Assembly: GCA_934463115.1 (NCBI GenBank)
Contig: CAKSIN010000037.1
Coordinates: forward strand, 1-15,591
Reading direction: 5' to 3'
DNA: 15,591 nucleotides
Origin: an uncultured Clostridia bacterium
GTDB lineage: Bacteria; Bacillota; Clostridia; UMGS1810
A model generated the notes under the pieces. That model did not search any database, was not told the DNA's origin, and worked only from the letters and a program-made list of their open reading frames with translations. Within the stretch, counting starts at the first letter, position 1. The number at the start of each line of letters is the position of its first letter. The position numbers and the translations under genes are program-made. This document shows, piece after piece, positions 1 to 6,970 of this stretch.

Positions 1-1138
1 CTATACTGCCTTTTTTAAAGGCGTGCGGTTTGACATAATGGTCATCAATATATGTAAAAGCCCCGACCGCTTCTTGGTATCCGACATCGACCATTCTGAT
101 TTTTGCCGCACAGCGTGAAACACAAAAGAATGCCGCCAGTGCATCAATTACCGGTTCCATAATATCTACAAGCTCATCCGTATTACAATGTCTCTTAAAT
201 TTGCGAATAAACTCGATGGCCTTCATCTTAAATGGAGTAATGGGCATCTGAATCCTCGGTGTAAGAACATTTGCCTGCCATTCCATCCAGTCATTTGCAG
301 TTCGATTTACATCATTTTTTACACCGCCGACAACAATGCATTTAATTTGTGTTGCAGCGGAATTATATAGCCGCTCCAATTCAAATGCTTTCCTATGTCT
401 GTCCCAATGAACACACTCATGCACAATTGTATTATGTACTGAACCAAGATTTCTGAGGCGAAATGTTTGAGGGTCAACAACTATAGTTCCTGCCTTAAAA
501 TGTCGTACAGCTGTTTTTCCGGTTTGGGTGTCAAAAATATCTGTATCTGTATCGGCAAATATTATCTGCCCAAAAACCGAAAAATCGTCTGTCAACTGTT
601 GAAACACTATTTTTAATCCCATTCGCTGAGTCAGCAGCTTTGTATCCAACGGCATAGGGTTTTGCAATGCTTCCGGATAATATTTTTTCAGAAATTTTGC
701 AGCTTCGTCATCAAGGTTATCTGCACGGATACAAGGCACCAACGCATCCGAAAGCGGATTTTCTCTGTAATGCTTTTGATTGTATGGTTCTGTTTTGAGA
801 ATTTTGAAGTCATTTAATCCCAACGATAATGTTGCCGTGCATGATATAATAAACCACTTACTGCATGAGTCAATCTCCCAATCTCTTCTGCCTTTTCCAC
901 GGACTTCTATGTCGGATTCAATAATTATATCAAAGGCAAGTACATTGCCGGGGAGCTCATCAACAGTAACCAATTTTACATATATTTCAGACAATTCGGT
1001 ATATTTTATGTTGTCAACAATATTGGACTGCAGTTCCAACGAACTTTGGTTAGCATAGATATACCGTTTAATCGCATTAAACATTTCATTGTATCGTGTT
1101 GCTGAAATGTATTCTGTAAAAGAGCGTTCCTGTGACAT
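1..1138 (-). CDS. ImmA/IrrE-like zinc metallopeptidase, C-terminal end cut off by window edge
   Basis: I translated the minus strand from an ATG at 1138 and it stays open to position 2, giving 379 residues with no stop, so the gene continues past the left edge. A zinc-binding HECVH motif lies at about residues 240-244. About 40 residues later comes EWQANVLTPRIQMP, the usual ImmA/IrrE-type segment holding the third ligand (Glu, about residue 286). The first 230 residues are not recognised and may be a sensor or substrate-binding region. The start is fixed by TAGGAGGACGGCT just upstream. It lies 50 bases after the helix-turn-helix gene and is probably co-transcribed with it. Known family members cleave phage or ICE repressors or stress regulators (ImmA, IrrE), so a role in lysogeny control, induction or defence is likely, but the substrate cannot be read from the sequence. 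Confidence is high for the fold and low for the role. Confidence 0.82.
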   Translation of the reverse strand, partial: MSQERSFTEYISATRYNEMFNAIKRYIYANQSSLELQSNIVDNIKYTELSEIYVKLVTVDELPGNVLAFDIIIESDIEVRGKGRRDWEIDSCSKWFIISCTATLSLGLNDFKILKTEPYNQKHYRENPLSDALVPCIRADNLDDEAAKFLKKYYPEALQNPMPLDTKLLTQRMGLKIVFQQLTDDFSVFGQIIFADTDTDIFDTQTGKTAVRHFKAGTIVVDPQTFRLRNLGSVHNTIVHECVHWDRHRKAFELERLYNSAATQIKCIVVGGVKNDVNRTANDWMEWQANVLTPRIQMPITPFKMKAIEFIRKFKRHCNTDELVDIMEPVIDALAAFFCVSRCAAKIRMVDVGYQEAVGAFTYIDDHYVKPHAFKKGSI

Positions 1139-1188
1139 AGCCGTCCTCCTATTAACTTTTGTATATTTGGTGTAGGAAAGCCGGCGTA

Positions 1189-1377
1189 TTAAATTGCACT
1201 GCGTCCGCTTTTTACCCAATCGTCAAGTTCCGATTTTTTGAATTTCCATGCCCGTCCTATTTTGTGAGCCGGAATATCGGTTTTTTTTATCCAATTGCGG
1301 ATAGTGTCTTTACTTACGCCGAGATATATAGCGGTTTCCTCCAAAGAAATCCAATTATCGTTATAAATCTCATTCAT
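1189..1377 (-). CDS. Small excisionase/MerR-type helix-turn-helix DNA-binding protein
   Basis: This 62-residue protein has the pattern of the excisionase/AlpA HTH_17 family. SLEETAIYLGVSKDTIRNWI (residues 11-30) is the helix-turn-helix, and KIGRAWKFKKSELDDWV (about 39-55) is the wing and closing helix. The start is supported by AGGGGTG six bases before the ATG and by a good promoter at 1417-1445. It lies directly upstream of the ImmA/IrrE-like peptidase on the same strand, so the two probably form one operon. Family members act as excisionases or as small transcription regulators. The usual partner of ImmA is a Cro/CI-type repressor, and this HTH is of a different class. Inference: it could regulate the divergent control region or target the peptidase partner. 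It is complete, with no damage seen. Confidence 0.85.
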   Translation of the reverse strand: MNEIYNDNWISLEETAIYLGVSKDTIRNWIKKTDIPAHKIGRAWKFKKSELDDWVKSGRSAI

Positions 1378-1416
1378 TTACTGCACCCCTTGGAAAAAAT
1401 ATTGTCATATAAATAT

Positions 1417-1445
1417 ATTCTATCACAAATTAAACAAGAATACAA
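1417..1445 (-). promoter_or_regulatory. Sigma-A promoter for the HTH-peptidase operon
   Basis: On the minus strand there is TTGTAT (1445-1440), a 17-base spacer and TAGAAT (1422-1417), with TGA just before the -10 (extended -10). Transcription would start near 1410, leaving a leader of about 33 bases with the AGGGGTG ribosome binding site. Confidence 0.7.
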
Positions 1446-1450
1446 GACCT

Positions 1451-1470
1451 TTGATATGAATTGATATGAA
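1451..1470. repeat. Perfect 10-bp tandem repeat TTGATATGAA x2
   Basis: Two adjacent exact copies of TTGATATGAA lie just upstream of the -35 box of the minus-strand promoter. The position suits an operator or activator site for that operon, but no binding protein can be named. Confidence 0.5.
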
Positions 1471-1532
1471 AAGCATAGGTATTGCTATTAATTCGCAACA
1501 ATTTTTATAAATTTTGATATTTTTTTGTTTTG

Positions 1533-1561
1533 ACGGACACGACATGTCCGTTTCTTTTTTT
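1533..1561 (+). terminator. Rho-independent terminator, plus strand
   Basis: ACGGACA and TGTCCGT form a perfect 7-bp stem around the loop CGACA, followed by TTTCTTTTTTT. The T-run is only on the plus-strand side. No plus-strand gene lies upstream in the window, so it either blocks stray transcription into the early control region or ends a short untranslated RNA. Confidence 0.6.
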
Positions 1562-1572
1562 ATAAACAAGCC

Positions 1573-1633
1573 GTATTTATGCGGTTTTGTAAATAGCACG
1601 CTTTTTTACGATGTCCCAAACCCGCATAAATAC
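1573..1633. repeat. Long inverted repeat with 17-nt arms in the control region
   Basis: The left arm GTATTTATGCGGTTTTG (1573-1589) and right arm CAAACCCGCATAAATAC (1617-1633) are reverse complements at 16 of 17 positions, with a 27-base spacer. It lies between the minus-strand regulator operon and the plus-strand early promoter. It could be a paired operator, a recombinase or excisionase site, or a structured RNA element. There is no T-tail, so it is not a terminator. Confidence 0.6.
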
Positions 1634-1659
1634 ACAAAAAAAATTCCCACGCCATGTCC

Positions 1660-1688
1660 TTTAAGTAATTATTCGTATGATTTATAAT
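1660..1688 (+). promoter_or_regulatory. Probable early promoter for the replication operon
   Basis: A perfect TATAAT (1683-1688) has a weak -35 TTTAAG 17 bases upstream (1660-1665). The predicted start is near 1695. The weak -35 suggests help from an activator. The imperfect palindrome CGAGA-GATAT-TCTCG at 1700-1714 falls over the start region and is a candidate operator. Confidence 0.5.
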
Positions 1689-1694
1689 GATTAC

Positions 1695-1912
1695 ATAAGC
1701 GAGAGATATTCTCGTAAATAAAAAATATTCAAAGCCTGATTTGCAATAAGGGCTGAGGATACAGATATTGTTTATTCGCCGTTTTGGCGTAATGCAATGG
1801 AAGTACCCTGTTCTTGTTGCGCCTATTTTCAGGTAAGGGACTGTGTACTTTGATGCATAGTCCCTTTATTTGTGTCCTCAACCAAGTGCAGATTAGACAG
1901 AAAGGACACATT
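1695..1912 (+). promoter_or_regulatory. Long structured 5' leader of the early operon
   Basis: About 218 bases separate the predicted transcription start from the first gene. They contain the palindrome at 1700-1714, a CGCC-GTTTT-GGCG hairpin (1777-1789), and a strong hairpin at 1835-1866. AAGTAC (1801-1806) can pair with GTACTT (1845-1850) inside that last hairpin, so two exclusive folds are possible, as in attenuators. A TTG-initiated frame from 1814 runs through the hairpin in phase with the first gene. I treat it as leader, not as an N-terminal extension. The whole non-coding stretch 1378-1912 otherwise holds only the sites listed separately. Confidence 0.45.
1835..1870 (+). terminator. 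Leader hairpin resembling an attenuator terminator
   Basis: AAGGGACTGTGTA (1835-1847) pairs with TGCATAGTCCCTT (1854-1866), giving 13 bp including two wobble pairs, around the loop CTTTGA. TTTATTTG follows, a modest U-tract. It lies 46 bases before the first ATG and so could stop most early transcripts unless read-through is allowed. Confidence 0.5.
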
Positions 1913-2299
1913 ATGAAAATTACTTACAAATTTACAACAGGTGAAGTTACTGAGGTTGAGGTTTCTAACGAAATCGGTACGGTTATTATTGATTCGAGGC
2001 GCAAAGAAGAAAATCTTGCACGTAAGGAACGATATCATTGCTACTCATATGACGCAGCCGAATTTGAGGGTCAAGAGTATGCTGATTGGAATACACCTGA
2101 AAATCTAACAGTCCAAGATTACGAGAACAGCAAATTAGCCGATGCCGTTTCCAAACTTTCTCCGGTTCAGAGAAAAAGATTGATTATGCTTTCCGAGGGG
2201 TTATCAATGAGAGAAATTGCCCGCAGAGAAGGTGTGTCATACATATCCGTAAGAGAGTCGATAGAGCAGGCTCGGAAAAAAATAAAAAAATTTATATAA
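1913..2299 (+). CDS. Sigma-70 region-4-like transcriptional regulator, early
   Basis: The product is 128 residues. The C-terminal 45 residues (about 84-128: SPVQRKRLIMLSEG, then LSMREIARREGVSYISVRES) form a sigma-70 region 4/LuxR-like helix-turn-helix, while regions 2 and 3 are absent. The N-terminal half is rich in acidic and basic residues and has no known fold that I can see. Such short sigma-like proteins are common first genes in clostridial phage and ICE operons and are presumed regulators of downstream transcription. I chose the ATG at 1913 because AAAGGA lies six bases upstream; the frame is open further upstream to a TTG at 1814, but that passes through a strong hairpin. The target promoter is unknown. 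Confidence 0.8.
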   Translation: MKITYKFTTGEVTEVEVSNEIGTVIIDSRRKEENLARKERYHCYSYDAAEFEGQEYADWNTPENLTVQDYENSKLADAVSKLSPVQRKRLIMLSEGLSMREIARREGVSYISVRESIEQARKKIKKFI

Positions 2300-2334
2300 T
2301 ACCCTATCAAAAGGGCGTTGTTTTCTCCGTATAG

Positions 2335-2362
2335 CGAAAGACACAACAAAATCCGTCTTTCG
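2335..2362 (+). other. Stem-loop directly upstream of a ribosome binding site
   Basis: CGAAAGAC (2335-2342) and GTCTTTCG (2355-2362) form a perfect 8-bp stem around a 12-base loop. It ends next to the GAAAGAAGG ribosome binding site of the 2378 gene. It has no T-tail. It may tune translation or mRNA stability. Confidence 0.4.
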
Positions 2363-2377
2363 GAAAGAAGGTATGTT

Positions 2378-2572
2378 ATGGAACACAATCTTAAAATCGG
2401 TGTTTCAAAAAAGCCGAAATACGGCGGTATTGTCAGCTGCCGCACGATTTCGGTACGAGAGCGAATATTGAGGTTTCTGCTTGGCAGTCAGACAAAACTG
2501 ACTATAGTCGTTCCCGGCGACAGCGTCAGCTCGCTGTCAATCAATGAAGTGGCGGGAGGTGAAAATATATGA
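2378..2572 (+). CDS. Small phage protein of unknown function (64 aa)
   Basis: The product is 64 residues. The start at 2378 follows GAAAGAAGG with six bases of spacing; an upstream in-frame ATG at 2318 has no such site. The N-terminal third is basic (IGVSKKPKYGG), the middle has an amphipathic RERILRFLLGS segment, and the C-terminal part KLTIVVPGDSVSSLSI looks like beta structure. There are no Cys pairs, signal peptide or membrane segment. Its stop overlaps the next start in ATGA at 2569-2572, so the two are translationally coupled. Position among replication genes suggests an accessory early function, but I do not recognise a characterised family. Confidence 0.72.
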   Translation: MEHNLKIGVSKKPKYGGIVSCRTISVRERILRFLLGSQTKLTIVVPGDSVSSLSINEVAGGENI

Positions 2573-2895
2573 GCAAAATTAAACTTCTGCTTGATGTAGT
2601 GTCGGATATTCGTTCGTTGGCAGACAGTTTGGAAGCGGTCGCAAATGCAATGTGTGACAATAACCTGTTATCCGCAGAGACCAATACGGATAATTCCGAA
2701 CCGAATACAATGCCGGAAACAAATAACGAAAAACTTCCGACACTCGAAGATGTCAGAGGTGTATTGGCAGGAAAGAGTGCCGCAGGACACGGAGCCGAAA
2801 TTCGAGAGTTACTTAAAAAGTACGGGCAGACAAAACTAAGTGCAATCGACCCTCAATACTATCCCGCACTTCTCGCAGATGCGGAGGTGCTGTAA
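2569..2895 (+). CDS. Phage early protein with conserved C-terminal helical domain, function unknown
   Basis: The product is 108 residues in three visible parts: an N-terminal amphipathic helix (about 4-30), a polar linker rich in Asn, Thr and Glu (about 35-58), and a C-terminal domain (about 59-106) with LEDVRGVLAGKS, EIRELLKKYG and LSAIDPQYYPALLADAEVL. I recognise this C-terminal pattern from clostridial phage proteins that automated annotation often calls 'rRNA biogenesis protein rrp5'. That name has no functional support. The fold resembles small helical nucleic-acid-binding domains, which is inference. It is coupled by ATGA overlap to the preceding gene and ends directly against the DUF2800 gene, whose ribosome binding site GGAGGT lies within this reading frame. 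Confidence 0.75.
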   Translation: MSKIKLLLDVVSDIRSLADSLEAVANAMCDNNLLSAETNTDNSEPNTMPETNNEKLPTLEDVRGVLAGKSAAGHGAEIRELLKKYGQTKLSAIDPQYYPALLADAEVL

Positions 2896-4038
2896 ATGGC
2901 GAAAAAGAAACACGCCGTTTTATCGGCATCCGCATCGCATCGGTGGCTGAATTGCACACCGTCCGCAAGGATTGAGCTTGAATTTGAGGACAAGGAAACC
3001 GAAGCGGCAGCCGAAGGAACTGCGGCACACGCTCTTTGTGAGCATAAGCTGCGCAAGGCTTTAAAAATGCGTTCAAAAAAGCCGACATCAAAATATGACT
3101 CGGATGAGATGGATGATTACACCGACGGATATGCCGCATATGTGCTTGAAATATTGGAAGAAGCCAAAGAAACCTGCACTGATCCGATAATTCTCATCGA
3201 ACAACGGCTTGATTTTTCAAAGTATGTTCCGAACGGATTCGGCACGGGCGACTGTATCATCATTTCCGACAGCACCTTGCACATTATCGATTTTAAGTAC
3301 GGCCAAGGTGTGCTCGTGGAAGCGGAGCAAAATCCGCAGATGATGCTCTATGCACTCGGTGCATTGGAGATATATGACGGTCTGTATGATATCGAAAATA
3401 TTTCAATGACAATATATCAGCCTCGCCGTGAAAACATCAGCACTTGGACCGTCAAAGTCACCAAACTTCGTGAGTGGGCGGATAACATTCTTGTTCCGAA
3501 AGCGGAAAAGGCATATAAAGGCGAAGGTGAATATTGCACGGGTGCTTGGTGTACATTCTGCAAAGCGGCTGTTAAATGCCGTGCAAGAGCCGAAGAAAAG
3601 CTTGCACTTGCAAGATATGAATTTAAGGCTCCTCCTCTGCTCTCCGATGATGAGATCGAGGACATACTCGGAAAGGTTGCCGACCTTACCAAATGGGCAA
3701 ACGAAATCACCGACTATGCACAGGATGCGGCGTTCAATCACGGCAAAGTGTGGAATGGTTTCAAGGTCGTTGAGGGACGGTCCAACAGAAAATACACAGA
3801 CGAAGATGCAGTTGTCGAAGCCGCAAAAAAGGCGGGATATACGGATATTTACAAACATACTCTCATTCCCATCACCGAGATGGAAAGGCTTATGGGTAAA
3901 AAGACCTTTGCCGAAATCATCGGCAGTCTTGTGTATAAACCGCCGGGCAAACCGACGCTTGTACCGGAGAGCGATAAAAGACCGGCAATTATGACAAATA
4001 ATGCAAAAAACGAGTTTAATGAAATTACGGAGGATTGA
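2896..4038 (+). CDS. DUF2800 protein, Cas4/RecB-like PD-(D/E)XK nuclease
   Basis: The product is 380 residues. The N-terminal SASASHRWLNCTPSARIE is the DUF2800 hallmark. Nuclease-type motifs follow in order: EGTAAHALCEH (about 40-50), GTGD (116-119), IIDFKYGQG with the D-x-K pair at about 132 and 134, and EQNPQMMLYA with the Q-x-x-x-x-x-Y motif (about 146-152). Cys20 together with Cys214, Cys219, Cys222 and Cys228 gives the arrangement expected for a Cas4/AddB-type iron-sulphur cluster. Such proteins are thought to act as exonucleases in phage recombination or replication. It is followed closely by the ssDNA-binding protein gene, matching the usual DUF2800-DUF2815-polymerase order. The family match is strong. 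Nuclease activity is inferred from motifs. Confidence 0.9.
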   Translation: MAKKKHAVLSASASHRWLNCTPSARIELEFEDKETEAAAEGTAAHALCEHKLRKALKMRSKKPTSKYDSDEMDDYTDGYAAYVLEILEEAKETCTDPIILIEQRLDFSKYVPNGFGTGDCIIISDSTLHIIDFKYGQGVLVEAEQNPQMMLYALGALEIYDGLYDIENISMTIYQPRRENISTWTVKVTKLREWADNILVPKAEKAYKGEGEYCTGAWCTFCKAAVKCRARAEEKLALARYEFKAPPLLSDDEIEDILGKVADLTKWANEITDYAQDAAFNHGKVWNGFKVVEGRSNRKYTDEDAVVEAAKKAGYTDIYKHTLIPITEMERLMGKKTFAEIIGSLVYKPPGKPTLVPESDKRPAIMTNNAKNEFNEITED

Positions 4039-4043
4039 AAAAT

Positions 4044-4589
4044 ATGAATAATCAGAATAATACAAAAGTTGTAACGGGCGTTGTAAGACTTTCTTATGCG
4101 AATGTATGGGAACCGAAATCCATTAACGGTGGTGCGGAGAAATATTCCGTATCACTCATAATTCCGAAATCGGATAAAAAGACAATATCCGAAATCGAAA
4201 AAGCAATCGACAACGCAATAAAAGAAGGCGCATCTAAATTCGGCGGTAAAGTTCCGAATAAATCAACGCTTAAGCTTCCTCTGCGCGATGGTGATTCGGA
4301 GCGTGACGATGAGGCGTATAAGGACAGTTTCTTTGTAAACGCAAACAGCACAACGGCACCGCAGATTGTGGATACTCGTGTTCAGCCGATACTCGATAGA
4401 AACGAAGTATACAGCGGCGTATATGCGAGAGTATCGATTACATTCTATGCTTTTAATTCCAACGGAAATAAAGGTATCGCCTGCGGACTCGGAAACATTC
4501 AAAAAGTGCGTGACGGTGAACCTCTTGGCGGCAGAAGCAATGCAACAGACGATTTCACTACGCTTGAGGACGAGGATTTTCTTAATTAA
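4044..4589 (+). CDS. DUF2815 (Enc34-like) single-stranded DNA-binding protein
   Basis: The product is 181 residues. GVVRLSYANVWEPKSINGGA near the start, KYSVSLIIPKSDKKT, and the later GVYARVSITFYAFNSNGNKG are typical of DUF2815, whose structurally studied relative Enc34 has an OB-fold and binds ssDNA. The C-terminal tail is acidic (TTLEDEDFLN), as in many SSBs where the tail recruits partners. I chose the ATG at 4044 because GGAGG (4029-4033) sits ten bases upstream; a TTG at 4035 would be too close to it. The gene lies between the nuclease and polymerase genes, so it probably coats single strands during phage DNA replication and recombination. Confidence 0.88.
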   Translation: MNNQNNTKVVTGVVRLSYANVWEPKSINGGAEKYSVSLIIPKSDKKTISEIEKAIDNAIKEGASKFGGKVPNKSTLKLPLRDGDSERDDEAYKDSFFVNANSTTAPQIVDTRVQPILDRNEVYSGVYARVSITFYAFNSNGNKGIACGLGNIQKVRDGEPLGGRSNATDDFTTLEDEDFLN

Positions 4590-4614
4590 ATTGTAATTGC
4601 GGAAAGGAGCCATC

Positions 4615-6543
4615 ATGAAAACGATAAGCATTGATATTGAAACATACTCCTCCGTAAACCTTGCGAAATCAGGGGTGTATAAGTACAGCGAATCGGACGA
4701 TTTTGAAATACTCCTTTTTGCATATTCCGTTGACGGCGGCGAGATAAAGGTTGTTGACTTGGCTATGGGCGAAAAAATCCCGATGTCTGTTCTCAAAGCA
4801 CTTACGGATGACAATGTTATAAAAAGGGCATTCAACGCACAGTTTGAACGCATCTGTCTTTCAAAATACATCGGTAAGCATATGAGTGCAAAATCGTGGA
4901 GATGCACAATGGTATGGGCGGCAACGCTCGGACTCCCTCTCTCACTTGAGGGAGTCGGTGCAGTCCTCGGTCTTGAAAAACAAAAAATCACCGAGGGCAA
5001 AGAGCTTATACGATACTTTTGTGTTCCTGGGAAAAGAAAAGACGGTATAACGATAAGGCACTACCCGTGTGATGCACCGGATAAATGGGTGCGTTTTAAG
5101 GAATACAATATTCGTGATGTAGAGGTTGAAATGTCTATACAAAAGCGATTGTCAAAGTTCCCTGTGCCGGACAGCGAGTGGCAAAATTACATTCTCGATC
5201 AGAAAATTAACGACAGAGGAATTATGCTTGATATGGATTTTGTGGAATCGGCAATCAAATGCGATAACGAAATAAGAGAAACAAACCTCCAAACAGCTCA
5301 TGAGATTACCGGACTTGACAATCCGAACTCAACCGTGCAGTTAAAGAAATGGCTTGCCGAACAAGGAGTCGAAACGGAAAGCCTGAGTAAAGACAGTGTT
5401 GAAACCTTGCTGGAATCTGCAACGGATAATGTTACGGAAATGCTGAACATTCGAAAACAGCTCGCCAAAAGCAGTGTTAAAAAATATGACGCAATGGTTA
5501 ACGCCGTATGTTCGGACGGGCGTGCAAGAGGGCTCATTCAATTTTACGGTGCGAACCGCACGGGCAGATATGCAGGAAGGCTCATACAAGTTCAAAATCT
5601 TCCGCAAAACCATCTGCCGGATTTGGAGCAGGCACGAACGCTTGTTAAAAAGGGCTTTTACACCGAGACGGAAATGCTTTATGATTTCGTGCCGCTTGTA
5701 TTGTCGGAGCTTATAAGGACGGCTTTTGTTCCCAAGCAGAGATGTAGGTTCTATGTTGCGGATTTCTCCGCTATTGAGGCTCGTGTCATTGCCTGGCTTG
5801 CGGGAGAGCATTGGAGACAGGATGTGTTTGCCGGTGGCGGTGATATATATTGTGCATCGGCATCGCAGATGTTTCATGTACCCGTTGAGAAAAACGGAGT
5901 GAACGGTCATCTTCGGCAAAAGGGTAAAATAGCCGAGCTTGCACTCGGTTACGGAGGTTCGGTCGGGGCATTAAAAGCTATGGGGGCTTTGCGGATGGGT
6001 ATCAACGAATCGGAACTTCAACCGCTTGTGGATGTATGGCGGCAGGCAAATCCGAAAATCGTTCGGTTTTGGTATGCGGTTGATTCCGCAATAAAGGAAT
6101 GTATCAAGGAAAGGCATGACACCAAAACTCATGGCATCGGATTTTCTTTACAAAGCGGTATTCTCTTTATTACACTTCCGTCCGGCAGAAAGCTTTCTTA
6201 TGTAAAGCCGAGAATCGGCAAAAACCGCTTCGGCGGTGAGTCGGTCACATACGAAGGCATCGGCGGCACGAAAAAATGGGAACGGTTAGAGAGCTACGGT
6301 GCAAAATTTGTTGAGAACATTGTACAGGCGACAGCCCGCGACATTCTTGCCGAGGCTATGCTTCGCTTAAACAATGAAGGGTATGCTGTTGTTATGCATA
6401 TACACGATGAAGTTGTTATTGAAGCACCGCCCGAAACATCAATTGATGAAATTTGCCGTGTTATGGGGCAAACCCCGAAATGGGCAGACGGACTTCTGCT
6501 CCGTGCGGACGGATATGTCTGCGATTTTTACAGAAAGGACTGA
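4615..6543 (+). CDS. Phage family A DNA polymerase with 3'-5' exonuclease domain
   Basis: The product is 642 residues. Exonuclease motifs are present: SIDIETYSS with Asp7 and Glu9, FNAQFERICL, and YNIRDVEVE (Y-x3-D). Polymerase motif A is VADFSAIEARVIAWLAGE with Asp383; motif B is RQKGKIAELALGYGG with Arg434, Lys438 and Tyr446 in the canonical spacing; motif C is HIHDEVV with Asp598 and Glu599. No 5' nuclease domain is present. All catalytic residues are intact, so it should be a proofreading replicative polymerase. I chose the ATG at 4615, which has GGAAAGGAG five bases upstream, over a TTG at 4597. It is followed four bases later by the DUF4406 gene. A phage with its own polymerase and primase-helicase depends little on host replisome enzymes. 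Confidence 0.96.
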   Translation: MKTISIDIETYSSVNLAKSGVYKYSESDDFEILLFAYSVDGGEIKVVDLAMGEKIPMSVLKALTDDNVIKRAFNAQFERICLSKYIGKHMSAKSWRCTMVWAATLGLPLSLEGVGAVLGLEKQKITEGKELIRYFCVPGKRKDGITIRHYPCDAPDKWVRFKEYNIRDVEVEMSIQKRLSKFPVPDSEWQNYILDQKINDRGIMLDMDFVESAIKCDNEIRETNLQTAHEITGLDNPNSTVQLKKWLAEQGVETESLSKDSVETLLESATDNVTEMLNIRKQLAKSSVKKYDAMVNAVCSDGRARGLIQFYGANRTGRYAGRLIQVQNLPQNHLPDLEQARTLVKKGFYTETEMLYDFVPLVLSELIRTAFVPKQRCRFYVADFSAIEARVIAWLAGEHWRQDVFAGGGDIYCASASQMFHVPVEKNGVNGHLRQKGKIAELALGYGGSVGALKAMGALRMGINESELQPLVDVWRQANPKIVRFWYAVDSAIKECIKERHDTKTHGIGFSLQSGILFITLPSGRKLSYVKPRIGKNRFGGESVTYEGIGGTKKWERLESYGAKFVENIVQATARDILAEAMLRLNNEGYAVVMHIHDEVVIEAPPETSIDEICRVMGQTPKWADGLLLRADGYVCDFYRKD

Positions 6544-6547
6544 TTAT

Positions 6548-6970
6548 ATGGGAATTAATTTATATAATGCCGAGAAATATATTGATCCGACAGCTTATGA
6601 AGCACTCAGCCGTATCGAAAGCGAGCAAAAGAAATTGTCGTTTAGGCCTGTGGTCTATATATGTTCTCCGTATTCGGGTGATATAGAAATAAATGTGCAA
6701 AACGCAAGAAAATATTGCAGGTTTGCGGTTGACAGCGGATATGTGCCGATAGCGCCGCATCTTCTGTTTCCGCAGTTTATGGCTGACAATAATCCGACCG
6801 ATCGAGAGCTTGCGATATTTATGGATATTGTTCTTTTAACGAAATGTGCAGAGCTTTGGGTGTTCGGAGAAAACATATCAAGCGGAATGAAGATTGAAAT
6901 TGCAAAGGCGAAACGGAAAAGACAGACAATTCGGTACTTTACCGAAGACTGTGAGGAGGTACAAGGATGA
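6548..6970 (+). CDS. DUF4406-type nucleoside 2-deoxyribosyltransferase-like protein
   Basis: The product is 140 residues. RPVVYICSPYSGDIEINVQNA (split here as YICSPYSG at about 37-44 and the helix after it), GYVPIAPHLLFPQF (about 64-77), and ELWVFGENISSGMKIEI (about 102-118) form the Rossmann-like pattern of DUF4406 and related nucleoside deoxyribosyltransferase-like families. Such proteins are presumed to act on nucleosides or nucleotides, but the phage versions have not been tied to a reaction that I know of. The ATG at 6548 has AAAGGA eight bases upstream; the frame is open further upstream inside the polymerase gene, but that is chance. The stop overlaps the start of the primase-helicase in ATGA, so the two are coupled. 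Confidence 0.82.
   Translation: MGINLYNAEKYIDPTAYEALSRIESEQKKLSFRPVVYICSPYSGDIEINVQNARKYCRFAVDSGYVPIAPHLLFPQFMADNNPTDRELAIFMDIVLLTKCAELWVFGENISSGMKIEIAKAKRKRQTIRYFTEDCEEVQG

Noticed and set aside
780..1464. Plus-strand open frames at 780-1058 and 1159-1464
   Set aside because: They are antisense to the peptidase and HTH genes, which carry recognisable motifs, ribosome binding sites and a promoter.
1814..1912. N-terminal extension of the sigma-like gene from a TTG at 1814
   Set aside because: It would translate through a 13-bp hairpin from a TTG with no clear ribosome binding site, while the ATG at 1913 has AAAGGA at ideal spacing and begins like related proteins.
3403..5000. Long minus-strand frames under the nuclease, SSB and polymerase genes (up to 245 codons)
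   Set aside because: They lie opposite genes with intact catalytic motifs, lack ribosome binding sites, and are explained by codon bias of the plus-strand genes.
6374..6547. Upstream start for the DUF4406 gene inside the polymerase gene
   Set aside because: The ATG at 6548 has a proper ribosome binding site; the upstream part overlaps the polymerase motif C region in another frame and shows no homology to the family.
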